DNA of 48,114 nucleotides from Lachnospiraceae bacterium UBA2864 (GTDB taxonomy: Bacteria > Bacillota > Clostridia > Lachnospirales > Lachnospiraceae). Of this stretch, positions 9,160-17,432 are shown piece after piece; the first letter of the stretch is position 1, and every line of letters starts with the position of its first letter. The stretch lies in the NCBI GenBank assembly GCA_002350525.1, contig DEFA01000021.1, positions 50,679-98,792 on the forward strand, written 5' to 3'. The position numbers and the translations under genes are program-made. The notes under the pieces were generated by a model. It saw only the letters and a program-made list of their open reading frames with translations. It was not told where the DNA came from and did no database searches.

Positions 9160-10443
9160 TTATAGATCCGCAATACGGATACGGTTCTCTACCACAAAGT
9201 CCTCTGCAGCTTTTTCAAATTCTGCACCGGACATAGGCTTAGTAACAAATGCAACCTCTTCTCCGTCCTGCCCCATCAGGAACTTAACATTTCCGAAGAC
9301 TTTCTTTACTTCGTTAGTAAGGATCTCCTCTTTGTTTCTCTCATATCTTAATTCGTCTGAAGGATTTCCGAAAGTCTCCTTAAGTCTGTCAACTGCCTTA
9401 AGACCCGAAACACGTACAAGATAAGATGTTTCAAATACATCAACACTTCCGAGCTGTCTCTTCTCAGGTCTCCAGAGAATAGGGATATTTCTGCCCTTAT
9501 TCTTAGCAGCTTCTATAACATCTGAAACTACGGCACTGGCTGTAGGAAGTGATCCCGCACCCTTTCCGTAGAACATAACATCTCCGAGCATGTCGCCGTC
9601 AAGAAGGATTGCATTGAATACATCACATACACCGTAGAGAGGATTATCCTGCTTTACGATAAAAGGTGCAACCATTGCATAAACCACGCCGTTCTGTCTC
9701 TTCGCGAGTCCGAGAAGCTTAATGGATGCATCAAGCTGGTTTGCGTACCAGAAATCAATTCCGGTAATCTTTGTGATACCTTCTGTATATATGTCTTCAT
9801 AATCAACCTGTCTCTCATAAGCAAGAGATGCAAGGATAGCTATCTTACGGCATGCATCGTATCCTTCGATATCCGCTTCGGGATTCTTCTCAGCATAACC
9901 CTTTTTCTGGGCATCTTTAAGAACATCCTCAAAAGCAAGACCTTCTTCTGCCATCTTTGTAAGTATATAGTTTGTTGTACCGTTAAGGATACCTGATATG
10001 CTCTTTACATGATCTGCTGTAATGCAGTTGATAAGCGGACGTATAACAGGTATTCCGCCGCCTACAGAAGCCTCAAAGAAGAAGTTACAGTTATTCTCTC
10101 TTGCAAGCTGAAGAAGCTCGAAGCCCCACTTTGCAACTACTTCCTTGTTGGATGTACATACGCTCTTTCCTGCCTTAAGAGCCTTAACTTCAAATGTATG
10201 AGCCGGCTCAACGCCTCCCATAGTCTCTACGATTATATCTACTTCATCGTCATTCAGTATTACATCGAAATCATGAACGAGTACATCCTCTGCAGGATCT
10301 CCCGGAAACTCTCTGAGGTCAAGAACATACTTAACTCTGACATCATCTCCGGCGCGTCTCGAAACGTGACTGTTATTATCATTTATTACCTTATATACAC
10401 CGGAACCTACAACTCCGTATCCAAGTATAGCGACATTTATCAT
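9160..10443 (-). CDS. hom: Homoserine dehydrogenase
   Basis: The enzyme reduces aspartate semialdehyde to homoserine in Thr/Met synthesis. The 427-residue protein has the NAD(P)-binding loop GYGVVGSG at residues 8-15, the catalytic-domain hallmark GILNGTTNYILTKM and the NPEADIEGYDACRK segment, then a C-terminal ACT-like regulatory region of about 80 residues. GAGAGGA lies upstream of the ATG. It follows prfB by about 28 bases, so prfB, hom and lysC may share a transcript, an arrangement without obvious functional logic. The assignment is firm. Confidence 0.96.
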   Translation of the reverse strand: MINVAILGYGVVGSGVYKVINDNNSHVSRRAGDDVRVKYVLDLREFPGDPAEDVLVHDFDVILNDDEVDIIVETMGGVEPAHTFEVKALKAGKSVCTSNKEVVAKWGFELLQLARENNCNFFFEASVGGGIPVIRPLINCITADHVKSISGILNGTTNYILTKMAEEGLAFEDVLKDAQKKGYAEKNPEADIEGYDACRKIAILASLAYERQVDYEDIYTEGITKITGIDFWYANQLDASIKLLGLAKRQNGVVYAMVAPFIVKQDNPLYGVCDVFNAILLDGDMLGDVMFYGKGAGSLPTASAVVSDVIEAAKNKGRNIPILWRPEKRQLGSVDVFETSYLVRVSGLKAVDRLKETFGNPSDELRYERNKEEILTNEVKKVFGNVKFLMGQDGEEVAFVTKPMSGAEFEKAAEDFVVENRIRIADL

Positions 10444-10471
10444 AGCTTTTTCCTCTCTTACTTACTGCGTG

Positions 10472-11593
10472 TTATTCCTCTGTAGGCTTAACATTAATCC
10501 ACTTAAGATATGCATTGATGAACGGATCGATATCTCCGTCAAGAACTCTTCCCGCATCACCCATCTCACAACCGGTCCGAAGGTCCTTAACCATTGTATA
10601 TGGCTGAAGAACATATGAACGGATCTGACTTCCGAAGCCGTTCTCACTGACCTCTCCTCTGATGTCGGAAAGCTGTGCCTGCTGTTCTGCCTGTTTCATC
10701 AGATACAGTTTGGACTTCAGCATCTGCATAGCTTTGTCCTTGTTCTGATGCTGAGATCTCTCGTTCTGGCACTGAACAACTATTCCTGTAGGAATATGTG
10801 TTATACGGATTGCGGAAGATGTCTTGTTGATATGCTGTCCGCCTGCTCCGCTGGCACGATAGGTGTCTATACGAAGATCATCATCGTTGATCTCAATCTC
10901 TATATTTTTATCTATATCCGGCATAACATCACAGGATACAAAGGATGTCTGTCTTTTTCCCGCCGCATTGAACGGACTGATTCGTACAAGTCTGTGAACT
11001 CCCGCCTCTGACTTCAGATATCCGTATGCATGATATCCGTTAACCTGGAAGGTTACGGTCTTGATTCCGGCCTCATCTCCGTCAAGGAAGTCCAGCTCTT
11101 CTACAGAGAATCCATGTTTGTCTGCCCATCTGGTATACATTCTGTAGAGCATGCTTGCCCAGTCACAGGATTCGGTTCCTCCGGCACCTGCATGAAGCGA
11201 AACAACGGCATTGCACTCGTCAAATTCGCCCGAAAGAAGCGTCTGAACTCTGAATGCTTCAAACTTCTTCTTAAATGCTTCGAGCATCTCACCGGCTTCT
11301 GTAACCAGCTCTTCGTCTCCCTGCTCATCCTCTGCCATCTCTATCATAGCCCCGATATCATCATATTCGGAACTGATGGTCTTGAACTCTTCGATGTTAT
11401 CCTTTAAGTTCTTCAGCTCCTTCATGACTTTGCCGCTGCCTTCGATATCATCCCAGAAGCCCGGTTCCTCCATGGATTTTTCAAGGGTGGCAATACGCTC
11501 TTTCTTCCCTTCGATATCCAGAGACTGCCCGACCTCTTCAAGGGGTGTGGCAAACTTGCTGTATTCAAATTTATATTCGTCTAATTCTAACAA
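10472..11593 (-). CDS. prfB: Peptide chain release factor 2, no programmed frameshift
   Basis: RF2 releases peptides at UGA and UAA. The 373-residue protein carries the stop-codon tripeptide SPF at residues 206-208 and the catalytic GGQ at 251-253. The start codon is TTG at 11593, with GAGGA about seven bases ahead; the N terminus then aligns end to end with known RF2. Many bacteria have an in-frame UGA and +1 frameshift (CUU-UGA-C) near codon 25. Here the equivalent YLDY position reads SLD (24-26), encoded CTG-GAT with no stop, so that autoregulation is absent. The upstream region holds repeat copy A. Confidence 0.95.
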   Translation of the reverse strand: MLELDEYKFEYSKFATPLEEVGQSLDIEGKKERIATLEKSMEEPGFWDDIEGSGKVMKELKNLKDNIEEFKTISSEYDDIGAMIEMAEDEQGDEELVTEAGEMLEAFKKKFEAFRVQTLLSGEFDECNAVVSLHAGAGGTESCDWASMLYRMYTRWADKHGFSVEELDFLDGDEAGIKTVTFQVNGYHAYGYLKSEAGVHRLVRISPFNAAGKRQTSFVSCDVMPDIDKNIEIEINDDDLRIDTYRASGAGGQHINKTSSAIRITHIPTGIVVQCQNERSQHQNKDKAMQMLKSKLYLMKQAEQQAQLSDIRGEVSENGFGSQIRSYVLQPYTMVKDLRTGCEMGDAGRVLDGDIDPFINAYLKWINVKPTEE

Positions 11594-11610
11594 TATTAGT
11601 TCCTCAATCG

Positions 11611-11858
11611 CGTGGTCTTTTTGATGTCATTCCGTGGTCTTACTTGATGTCATTCCGTGCTTCTTTGAAGCACGTCCTGGATTCCTCGCCTCCGGCGAGT
11701 AATCGCGCTGCTTCACGGTGCTCGCCGTCACTTCGTGAGCCGAGCACAACCACGGGGCCCTCTTTCGCTTCGCTCAAGCGTAAACCTTCGGTTTATCCCT
11801 CGCTTCGCTCGGGATGCTCGCCGTGACTTCGTCAGCCGAGCACCTTAATCCCGTGGTC
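11611..11858 (-). repeat. Modular micro-hairpin repeat, copy A (prfB-secA gap)
   Basis: The whole gap between secA and prfB is a chain of short perfect hairpins, nearly all with 3-base loops. On the minus strand examples are TAAACC-GAA-GGTTTA, CTCGCC-GGA-GGCGAG and GTGCTTC-AAA-GAAGCAC. 11762-11857 matches 14733-14828 at 94 of 96 positions without gaps, 11648-11712 matches 14836-14900 with five differences, and 11751-11779 matches 14941-14969 exactly. A unit CCACGG-AATGACATCAA is repeated at the prfB end. No ORF or transposase is present. It begins directly after the secA stop codon. Confidence 0.9.
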
Positions 11859-14444
11859 TTACTTAAACTTACCGCAGCATTCCTTATATTTCTTTCCGGA
11901 GCCGCATGGGCACGGATCATTCGGATATATCTTCTTGGACTTTACGACAGCCTTCTTCTTGGCTGTATCATCCTTGTTTGTTCCTGTAGCCTTGGCAACC
12001 TGCTCACGTTCAACCTCTGTATTCGGTACATATCTTGTATGGAATACGAGCTGTGTGGTTGTTTCCTTGATGGAATCAAGCATGTCATTAAACATATCGT
12101 AAGCAGCAAGCTTATATTCAACGATAGGATCCTTACCGCCCATAGACTGAAGGCCGATACCCTGTCTCAGCTGTTCCATATCATCGATATGCTCCATCCA
12201 CTTAACGTCTACACCTCTGAGGACGGATCTACGCTCAACCTCGCGGCGCATTTCCTCTTCAGGGAACTCTCCGAGCTGCTTCTCGAGGATCGCGTCAGCC
12301 TCATCCTTAAGTCTCTGTCTGAGGTGCTCAACATCGGCACTGTTCTTCTCATCCTCGGTAAGCTCTATCTTCTTAGGATATGTGATGATCCTGCAGAGCA
12401 TATCACTGAGCTCCTGCATATCCCACTCTTCAACATTTACGTCCGGAGATACGGACATATCAACGTATCTGTCTATTGTGTCATGAGCCATGTCAAGTAT
12501 GGTCTCATGCATGTCATCGTTATCAAGAACACGGCGGCGCTCTGCATAGATAACTTCACGCTGTTCGTTGTTAACCTGATCGTATTCAAGAAGGCTCTTT
12601 CTGATAGCGAAGTTGTTACCCTCTATCTTCTGCTGAGCTCTCTCAACGGCCTTGGTAAGTGCCGAATGCTGGATCTCCTGTCCTTCAGGAACCTTTAAGG
12701 CGTCGAAAACGCCCATCATTCTGTCTGATCCAAAGAGTCTCATCAGATCATCTTCAAGTGAAATGTAGAACTTTGATTCACCCGGATCTCCCTGACGTCC
12801 TGAACGTCCACGGAGCTGGTTATCTATACGTCTTGATTCATGACGCTCTGTACCGATGATCTTAAGTCCGCCGAGTTCGGCAACTCCTTCACCAAGCTTG
12901 ATATCGGTACCACGACCTGCCATGTTGGTTGCTATTGTAACTGCGTGCGGTTGTCCGGCCTGAGCAACGATCTGAGCCTCCATCTCATGGAACTTGGCAT
13001 TCAGAACCTGATGCTTTCCTTTAAGTCCGCGCTTATTCAGCATAGCACTGATCTCTTCGGAAGAATCAATGTTAACCGTACCCACAAGTACAGGCTGACC
13101 CTTCTCGTAGCTTGCAAGTATTTCGTCTACGATAGCATTGAGCTTTTCTTTCTTTGTCTTATATATAGCATCGTTATGATCTATTCTCTGAACAGGAAGA
13201 TTTGTAGGAACAACTACAACGTCCATTCCGTAAATCTCACGGAACTCGTTCTCCTCTGTGAGAGCTGTACCGGTCATACCGCATTTCTTATCATATTTAT
13301 TAAAGAAGTTCTGGAATGTGATAGTAGCAAGAGTTCTGCTCTCACGCTTTACATCAACATGCTCCTTTGCCTCGATACACTGATGAAGTCCGTCGCTGAA
13401 ACGTCTACCCGGCATAACACGACCTGTGAACTCATCTACGATAAGGATCTCACCGTCTTTAACGATATAGTCCTGATCCTTATGCATAAGTGCATGAGCC
13501 TTAACTGCCTGAAGCATGGTATGCTGATACTCAAGGTGTGAGCTGTCTGAGAAATTATCGAATCCGAAGAACTGCTCGATCTGATGAATACCTTGCTCGG
13601 TGAAGACAACATACTTATCCTTCTCGTTAACAAGGTAATCTCCGTCTTCCTTAGGAGCCTCTCCCATAAGGATATCTCTCTTGCTTATCTCTGTTGATGC
13701 CGTACCTCTTGTCATCTGACGTGCAAGGTAATCGCATCTCTTATATATATCTGTAGATTTTCCGCTCTGTCCCGAAATAATAAGTGGTGTACGGGCCTCA
13801 TCGATAAGGATTGAGTCGATCTCATCGATGATCGCGAAATGAAGCCCTCTCTGAACAAGGTTCTTCTTATAAACAACCATGTTATCACGGAGGTAATCAA
13901 AACCGAGTTCGTTATTGGTAATATATGTAATGTCGCAATTATATGCTTCTCTTCTTTCATCCGGTGTGCTGGAGTTAAGGATACATCCGACTGTAAGGCC
14001 GAGCGCTCTGTGAACCTGTCCCATCTCGGAAGCATCACGGTTTGCCAGATAGTCGTTAACCGTAACGACATGACATCCCTTTCCTTCAAGAGCATTCAGA
14101 TATGCAGGCATGGTTGATACAAGAGTTTTACCTTCACCTGTCTTCATCTCGGCAAGTCTTCCCTGATGAAGAATGATACCACCTGTAACCTGTACGCGGA
14201 ACGGCTTAAGGCCGAGAACTCTGTAATCAGCCTCTCTGACTACGGCAAAGGCATCAACCAGAATATCATCCAGTGTTTCTCCATTTGCAAGTCTTTCCTT
14301 AAATTTTGCAGTCATTCCGAAGAGCTCTTCATCAGACAGAGCCTGCATCTTCTCATCAAGATCCATAATGGCATCAACCAGCGGCTTGATCTTCTTCAGC
14401 TCTCTATCGCTGTGAGTTCCGAATATCTTATCAAATAATTGCAT
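11859..14444 (-). CDS. secA: Preprotein translocase ATPase SecA
   Basis: SecA is the ATPase that drives export through SecYEG at the inner face of the membrane. The 861-residue protein has Walker A TGEGKT at residues 102-107, the DEIDSILIDEARTPL motif of the DEAD-type motor, the GRGTDIKLGEGV helicase motif, and a C-terminal SEC-C zinc motif CPCGSGKKYKECC. Length lies between the B. subtilis and E. coli proteins, and no part is missing. GGAGGAACAGG precedes the ATG. The gene is bracketed by two copies of a modular hairpin repeat in the same orientation, one abutting its stop codon. Confidence 0.98.
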   Translation of the reverse strand: MQLFDKIFGTHSDRELKKIKPLVDAIMDLDEKMQALSDEELFGMTAKFKERLANGETLDDILVDAFAVVREADYRVLGLKPFRVQVTGGIILHQGRLAEMKTGEGKTLVSTMPAYLNALEGKGCHVVTVNDYLANRDASEMGQVHRALGLTVGCILNSSTPDERREAYNCDITYITNNELGFDYLRDNMVVYKKNLVQRGLHFAIIDEIDSILIDEARTPLIISGQSGKSTDIYKRCDYLARQMTRGTASTEISKRDILMGEAPKEDGDYLVNEKDKYVVFTEQGIHQIEQFFGFDNFSDSSHLEYQHTMLQAVKAHALMHKDQDYIVKDGEILIVDEFTGRVMPGRRFSDGLHQCIEAKEHVDVKRESRTLATITFQNFFNKYDKKCGMTGTALTEENEFREIYGMDVVVVPTNLPVQRIDHNDAIYKTKKEKLNAIVDEILASYEKGQPVLVGTVNIDSSEEISAMLNKRGLKGKHQVLNAKFHEMEAQIVAQAGQPHAVTIATNMAGRGTDIKLGEGVAELGGLKIIGTERHESRRIDNQLRGRSGRQGDPGESKFYISLEDDLMRLFGSDRMMGVFDALKVPEGQEIQHSALTKAVERAQQKIEGNNFAIRKSLLEYDQVNNEQREVIYAERRRVLDNDDMHETILDMAHDTIDRYVDMSVSPDVNVEEWDMQELSDMLCRIITYPKKIELTEDEKNSADVEHLRQRLKDEADAILEKQLGEFPEEEMRREVERRSVLRGVDVKWMEHIDDMEQLRQGIGLQSMGGKDPIVEYKLAAYDMFNDMLDSIKETTTQLVFHTRYVPNTEVEREQVAKATGTNKDDTAKKKAVVKSKKIYPNDPCPCGSGKKYKECCGKFK

Positions 14445-14609
14445 CCTGTTCCTCCAAAAAATCTATCTATATTATATCGGATAAAATGTGCACCTAATAA
14501 ACCATTCAACTACTATATCATTACTTTCGCCCTGTATCAAGTATTTTGTGAAAAGCAGTGTTACTATTCACAGTTGTATATATTCATAGGCAGTGTGCTT
14601 ATGATTGTT

Positions 14610-14980
14610 CTCAAGCAATCCCGTGGTCTTTTTAATGTCAATCCGTGGTTTAAAATAAAGATCCCCGGAAACCCTCCGATAACGAAAGGCCCCCGGGGAC
14701 ACTGGATTATATTCTGTTTTATAGTATGATTGCTTTCGCTTCGCTCAAGCGTAAACCTTCGGTTTATCCCTCGCTTTGCTCGGGATGCTCGCCGTGACTT
14801 CGTCAGCCGAGCACTTTAATCCCGTGGTTTTTTAATGTCAATCCGTGCTTCTTTGAAGCACGTCTTGAATTCCTCGCCTTTGGCGAGTAATCGCGCTGCT
14901 CCGCAGTCGCACACCGTTTCGCTTCTTCGAAGCTCACGGCCACGGGGCCCTCTTTCGCTTCGCTCAAGCAATCCCGTGGT
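14610..14980 (-). repeat. Modular micro-hairpin repeat, copy B (secA-hpf gap)
   Basis: This is the second copy of the repeat described at 11611-11858, with its modules in a different order and an extra GC-rich hairpin inserted. The 96-base core lies at 14733-14828, the 65-base module at 14836-14900 and the 29-base module at 14941-14969. Differences from copy A fall partly in loops: CTCGCC-GGA-GGCGAG in A is CTCGCC-AAA-GGCGAG here. Both ends carry CTCAAGCAATCCCGTGGT. The element touches the hpf stop codon. There is no coding potential. Confidence 0.9.
14662..14699 (-). terminator. GC-rich hairpin, likely terminator downstream of hpf
   Basis: TCCCCGG pairs with CCGGGGA, with an inner CCTTTCG/CGGAGG pairing, and on the minus strand the sequence runs on into ATCTTTATTTT. 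It lies inside repeat copy B and probably stops transcripts coming from hpf before secA. The T-tract is interrupted, so strength is uncertain. Confidence 0.6.
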
Positions 14981-15520
14981 TTAGAATTCCGGCTCTATAA
15001 GACCGTATGTATTTCCCTTTCTCTTATATACAACATTCACTTCATCAGTTTCAGCATTTCTGAATACATAGAAGTTATGTCCGAGGAGTTCCATCTGTAC
15101 GCATGCATCTTCCGGATACATAGGCTTTACAGCGAATCTCTTGCTTCTGATGATCTGGATCTCATCATCCTCATCATACTCGTCATCTTCGATAAATGCA
15201 TTCTGGAAAAATGCAGCATCCTGATTCTGATCAATGATCTTTTTCTTGTATCTTACTACCTGTCTCTCTATGGTCTCAACAACCATATCGATAGATACAT
15301 ACATGTCATCGCTTGTCTGCTCAGCTCTGATAATGTGTCCCTTCATAGGGATGGTAACCTCTATCTTCTGTCTCTCCTTTTCTACAGAAAAAGTTACCTG
15401 TGCTTTGGTGTCTTCATTAAAGAACTTCTCCAGTCTTCCAAGCTTGTCAAATACAGCCTGTCTTAACCCCTCTGTTACGTCAATGTTTTTACCGCTTATA
15501 ATGTAATTCATTCTGCTCAC
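14981..15520 (-). CDS. hpf: Ribosome hibernation promoting factor, long form
   Basis: HPF binds the small ribosomal subunit in stationary phase and, in its long form, dimerises 70S ribosomes into 100S particles. The 179-residue protein has the N-terminal S30AE domain (IISGKNIDVTEGLR, then VTIPMKGHIIRAE) and, after an acidic linker EDDEYDEDDE, the C-terminal dimerisation domain (KPMYPEDACVQMELLGHNFYVFRNAET). AAGGAG precedes the ATG, and a good promoter lies 58-86 bases upstream. Its stop codon is touched by repeat copy B. Confidence 0.95.
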   Translation of the reverse strand: MSRMNYIISGKNIDVTEGLRQAVFDKLGRLEKFFNEDTKAQVTFSVEKERQKIEVTIPMKGHIIRAEQTSDDMYVSIDMVVETIERQVVRYKKKIIDQNQDAAFFQNAFIEDDEYDEDDEIQIIRSKRFAVKPMYPEDACVQMELLGHNFYVFRNAETDEVNVVYKRKGNTYGLIEPEF

Positions 15521-15577
15521 TCCTTCTCGCCGTTAATCCATCCAAAGTACCTTACGGTCACCTTAAATGGTAAGATA

Positions 15578-15606
15578 ATTATACCATAGCCTAATAGTCC
15601 GTTCAA
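15578..15606 (-). promoter_or_regulatory. Sigma-A type promoter for hpf
   Basis: On the minus strand: TTGAAC, a spacer of exactly 17 bases, then TATAAT. The predicted start lies about 50 bases before the hpf ATG. Confidence 0.75.
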
Positions 15607-15662
15607 TGATTGATTTGTATTATTTTTGTCAGACAATTTAAACCCCAAAAACGGTTTTATTG

Positions 15663-15700
15663 AAAAAACGGGACTTTGAAAAAATCAAGTCCCGTTTTTA
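15663..15700 (-). terminator. Rho-independent terminator, probably of the NlpC/P60 transcript
   Basis: CGGGACTT pairs with AAGTCCCG, flanked by A5 on one side and T5 on the other, so it could act in both directions. It lies downstream of the 16021-17355 gene on the minus strand, giving that mRNA a 3' untranslated region of about 320 bases. Confidence 0.8.
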
Positions 15701-15771
15701 TTTTCGTAAGAATTAACAAATTTTTTTCACTCTTTTTCAACAGTAGTTTCGCATTATGTAAAGCACGATTT

Positions 15772-16033
15772 TGTTGATAATGTTGATAACTTTGTGAATA
15801 ACCTAAAATCTACGCGTTTCTAATGTGAGTTATCAACACCTAAAAAGGAGGGTTTCCGTGCATTATTGTTAACCGTTTGCGAACTTTGTTGTGCATGTTG
15901 CACAACAAACCGTTAAAAATGAATTTTCTGACTATTTATTTTGATATTTTTTGTGCTGATTCGAAACTTTCGAACAGCTGTTGGTTGGTTAAGAGATTGT
16001 TTACAGTCAGTTACAGAAACTTAGTTATTCACA
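15772..16033. promoter_or_regulatory. Cluster of DnaA-box-like 9-mers and palindromes in a non-coding stretch
   Basis: Between the terminator at 15663-15700 and the hydrolase gene is about 320 bases with no credible ORF. It holds TTATCAACA on the minus strand at 15772-15780 and 15781-15789 (head to tail), TTATTCACA on the minus strand at 15793-15801, TTATCAACA on the plus strand at 15830-15838 and TTATTCACA on the plus strand at 16025-16033. Each differs at one position from the DnaA consensus TTATCCACA. Two perfect palindromes lie between them, at 15885-15909 (11-bp arms) and 15960-15974 (7-bp arms). DnaA binding is inferred. Confidence 0.5.
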
Positions 16034-17355
16034 ATTCTTACGGCTTTCGTAGGTGTATGATAATCATAATTCTGAGTTATGATTCCCTGCGTTGATGATG
16101 CGGCGTGAACTATCTGGCCGCCTCCTATATAAATGCCGACATGTCCTATATAGCCTCCTCCGTAGCCGATTATATCTCCCGGCTGAAGATCCGACATATC
16201 AACCTCGACTCCTCTGTTAACCTGATCGCAGGCTACTCTCGGAAGACTGTATCCGAAGGCTGCATAAACGCTCATAACAAATCCCGAGCAATCCGCTCCG
16301 TTTGTAAGGCTTGTTCCTCCGTATACGTAAGGATTACCCACAAACTGAACCGCATAATCCGCTATATCCTGTCCCGCACTTCCCGCAGGCTCGGCATAAG
16401 TCTTCTGAGGTTCTTCTGTTACCGCTTCGGTAGCTGCTTCTGTTATCGCCTCTGTTGCTTCTTCCGTAACTGTCTCGGATTTCTTCTCTTCTTTTACATC
16501 CGGTGCCGCATCTTTTGCTTCCGCATCCCCGGCATCTTCTTTATTCTCCTCGGCTTTAGCCTGTTCTGCCTTCTCAGCTTCCTCCGCCGCCTTTTTCTCT
16601 TCTTCGGCTTTACGTGCCGCAAGTATCTCTTCCATAGTTACCGCAGCCGAAGTCCTGAATCCCACGGTTACGTATTCCGTGCTGACATAGCCTTCTTCCG
16701 AATCGCTAAGCTTTATCTTTGTCCACTCATCTCCCTTTTCAAGGATAGGGAAATATTCTCCGTTATAAGCTACCTTAAGGCTCTCGCTCTCTTCGTCCGG
16801 CTGCTCTCTTACATTCAGTCCGTCCGCATCGACCGTAGCGACCTCCGAATATCCGTTTTCAATACTCCATGCTGCTGCGTCATCACCGAATCTAAGGTAC
16901 TTTGTTCTTACGTAACCTTTACACTCACCGGATTCGACAAGCGTCCATTCATCGCCCTTTTCAATAACATCGCATAATCCGCATCTATAGAGAACTCCGA
17001 TGATCTCGGCTTCCTGTTCCTGTTCTGTACGGATATTAAGTTCTGTTTCCACCGCAGCTATTGCTTTTCCGTCAAACTGTGCGTATTTAACCGCATCCGT
17101 CTCGGTCGCTTCCTCGACAACCGGCTCTTCGGGTTCTTCCGGAACCACCGGCTCCTCCGCAACTTCTATTATTTTACCTGTAAGTGAGGCAACTGCCTCA
17201 TCTCCGCCCTTTTCTATAAATTCATCAACCTTTGAAATGATACTGACTGTTGAAAGATCAACCGAATCGTCAGCCCTTACCATATCGCCCGTTCCCGGAA
17301 ATAAAAGGCAGGCCGCAAGTCCGGCTGCAATAACAGCCTTTGGTTTAAACCACAT
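16021..17355 (-). CDS. Secreted NlpC/P60 peptidoglycan endopeptidase with two SH3b domains
   Basis: The protein (444 aa from the ATG at 17355) has a signal peptide ending near VRA-DD (residue 28), two SH3-like wall-binding repeats (about 95-155 and 170-230), a long Glu/Ala/Lys- and Thr/Glu/Ala-rich linker (about 240-325), and a C-terminal NlpC/P60 domain with Cys356 (ADCSGF), His405 (GHVGIY) and His417 (VHAA). Such enzymes cut D-Glu to diamino-acid bonds in peptide stems. The ATG is chosen over an upstream GTG because AGGAGG lies seven bases before it. The leader carries a consensus promoter and two WalR-type boxes, fitting wall-stress control. Confidence 0.92.
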   Translation of the reverse strand: MWFKPKAVIAAGLAACLLFPGTGDMVRADDSVDLSTVSIISKVDEFIEKGGDEAVASLTGKIIEVAEEPVVPEEPEEPVVEEATETDAVKYAQFDGKAIAAVETELNIRTEQEQEAEIIGVLYRCGLCDVIEKGDEWTLVESGECKGYVRTKYLRFGDDAAAWSIENGYSEVATVDADGLNVREQPDEESESLKVAYNGEYFPILEKGDEWTKIKLSDSEEGYVSTEYVTVGFRTSAAVTMEEILAARKAEEEKKAAEEAEKAEQAKAEENKEDAGDAEAKDAAPDVKEEKKSETVTEEATEAITEAATEAVTEEPQKTYAEPAGSAGQDIADYAVQFVGNPYVYGGTSLTNGADCSGFVMSVYAAFGYSLPRVACDQVNRGVEVDMSDLQPGDIIGYGGGYIGHVGIYIGGGQIVHAASSTQGIITQNYDYHTPTKAVRIVNN

Positions 17356-17380
17356 TATGTAACCTCCTGGTATTCTATTT

Positions 17381-17398
17381 ACCACAAAATCTTGTGGT
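17381..17398 (-). promoter_or_regulatory. Perfect hairpin in the leader just before the hydrolase RBS
   Basis: ACCACAA and TTGTGGT (7 bp arms) surround a 4-base loop, about 13 bases ahead of the AGGAGG site. It could tune translation or act as an operator. Function is unknown. Confidence 0.45.
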
Positions 17399-17400
17399 TT

Positions 17401-17417
17401 GTTACATTTTTTTTACA
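17401..17417 (-). promoter_or_regulatory. WalR-type box B in the hydrolase leader
   Basis: On the minus strand: TGTAAA, five bases, TGTAAC. This fits the published WalR (YycF) consensus TGTWAH-N5-TGTWAH exactly, including spacing. It lies downstream of the predicted transcription start. Confidence 0.55.
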
Positions 17418-17432
17418 TTTTAGACTTGATTT

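Noticed and set aside
9121..10471. A lysine riboswitch or T-box for hom-lysC
   Set aside because: The gaps before lysC (about 40 bases) and hom (about 28 bases) are too short to hold one, and no specifier or T-box sequence is visible.
11814..12698. A 294-residue plus-strand ORF opposite secA
   Set aside because: It is an antisense shadow of secA. Its amino-acid composition is Leu/Cys/Ser-heavy and it has no ribosome binding site or family resemblance.
11611..14980. An insertion sequence or composite transposon around secA
   Set aside because: No transposase, no terminal inverted repeats at the outer ends and no target duplication could be seen; the elements are short and non-coding.
15663..16033. 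A chromosomal replication origin (oriC) at the DnaA-box cluster
   Set aside because: There is no dnaA or dnaN nearby, the boxes are all imperfect, and eyeballed lines on both sides do not show a clear change from C-rich to G-rich on the plus strand. The divergent gene orientation at 17.4 kb is not sustained further right. Kept only as a DnaA-binding candidate.
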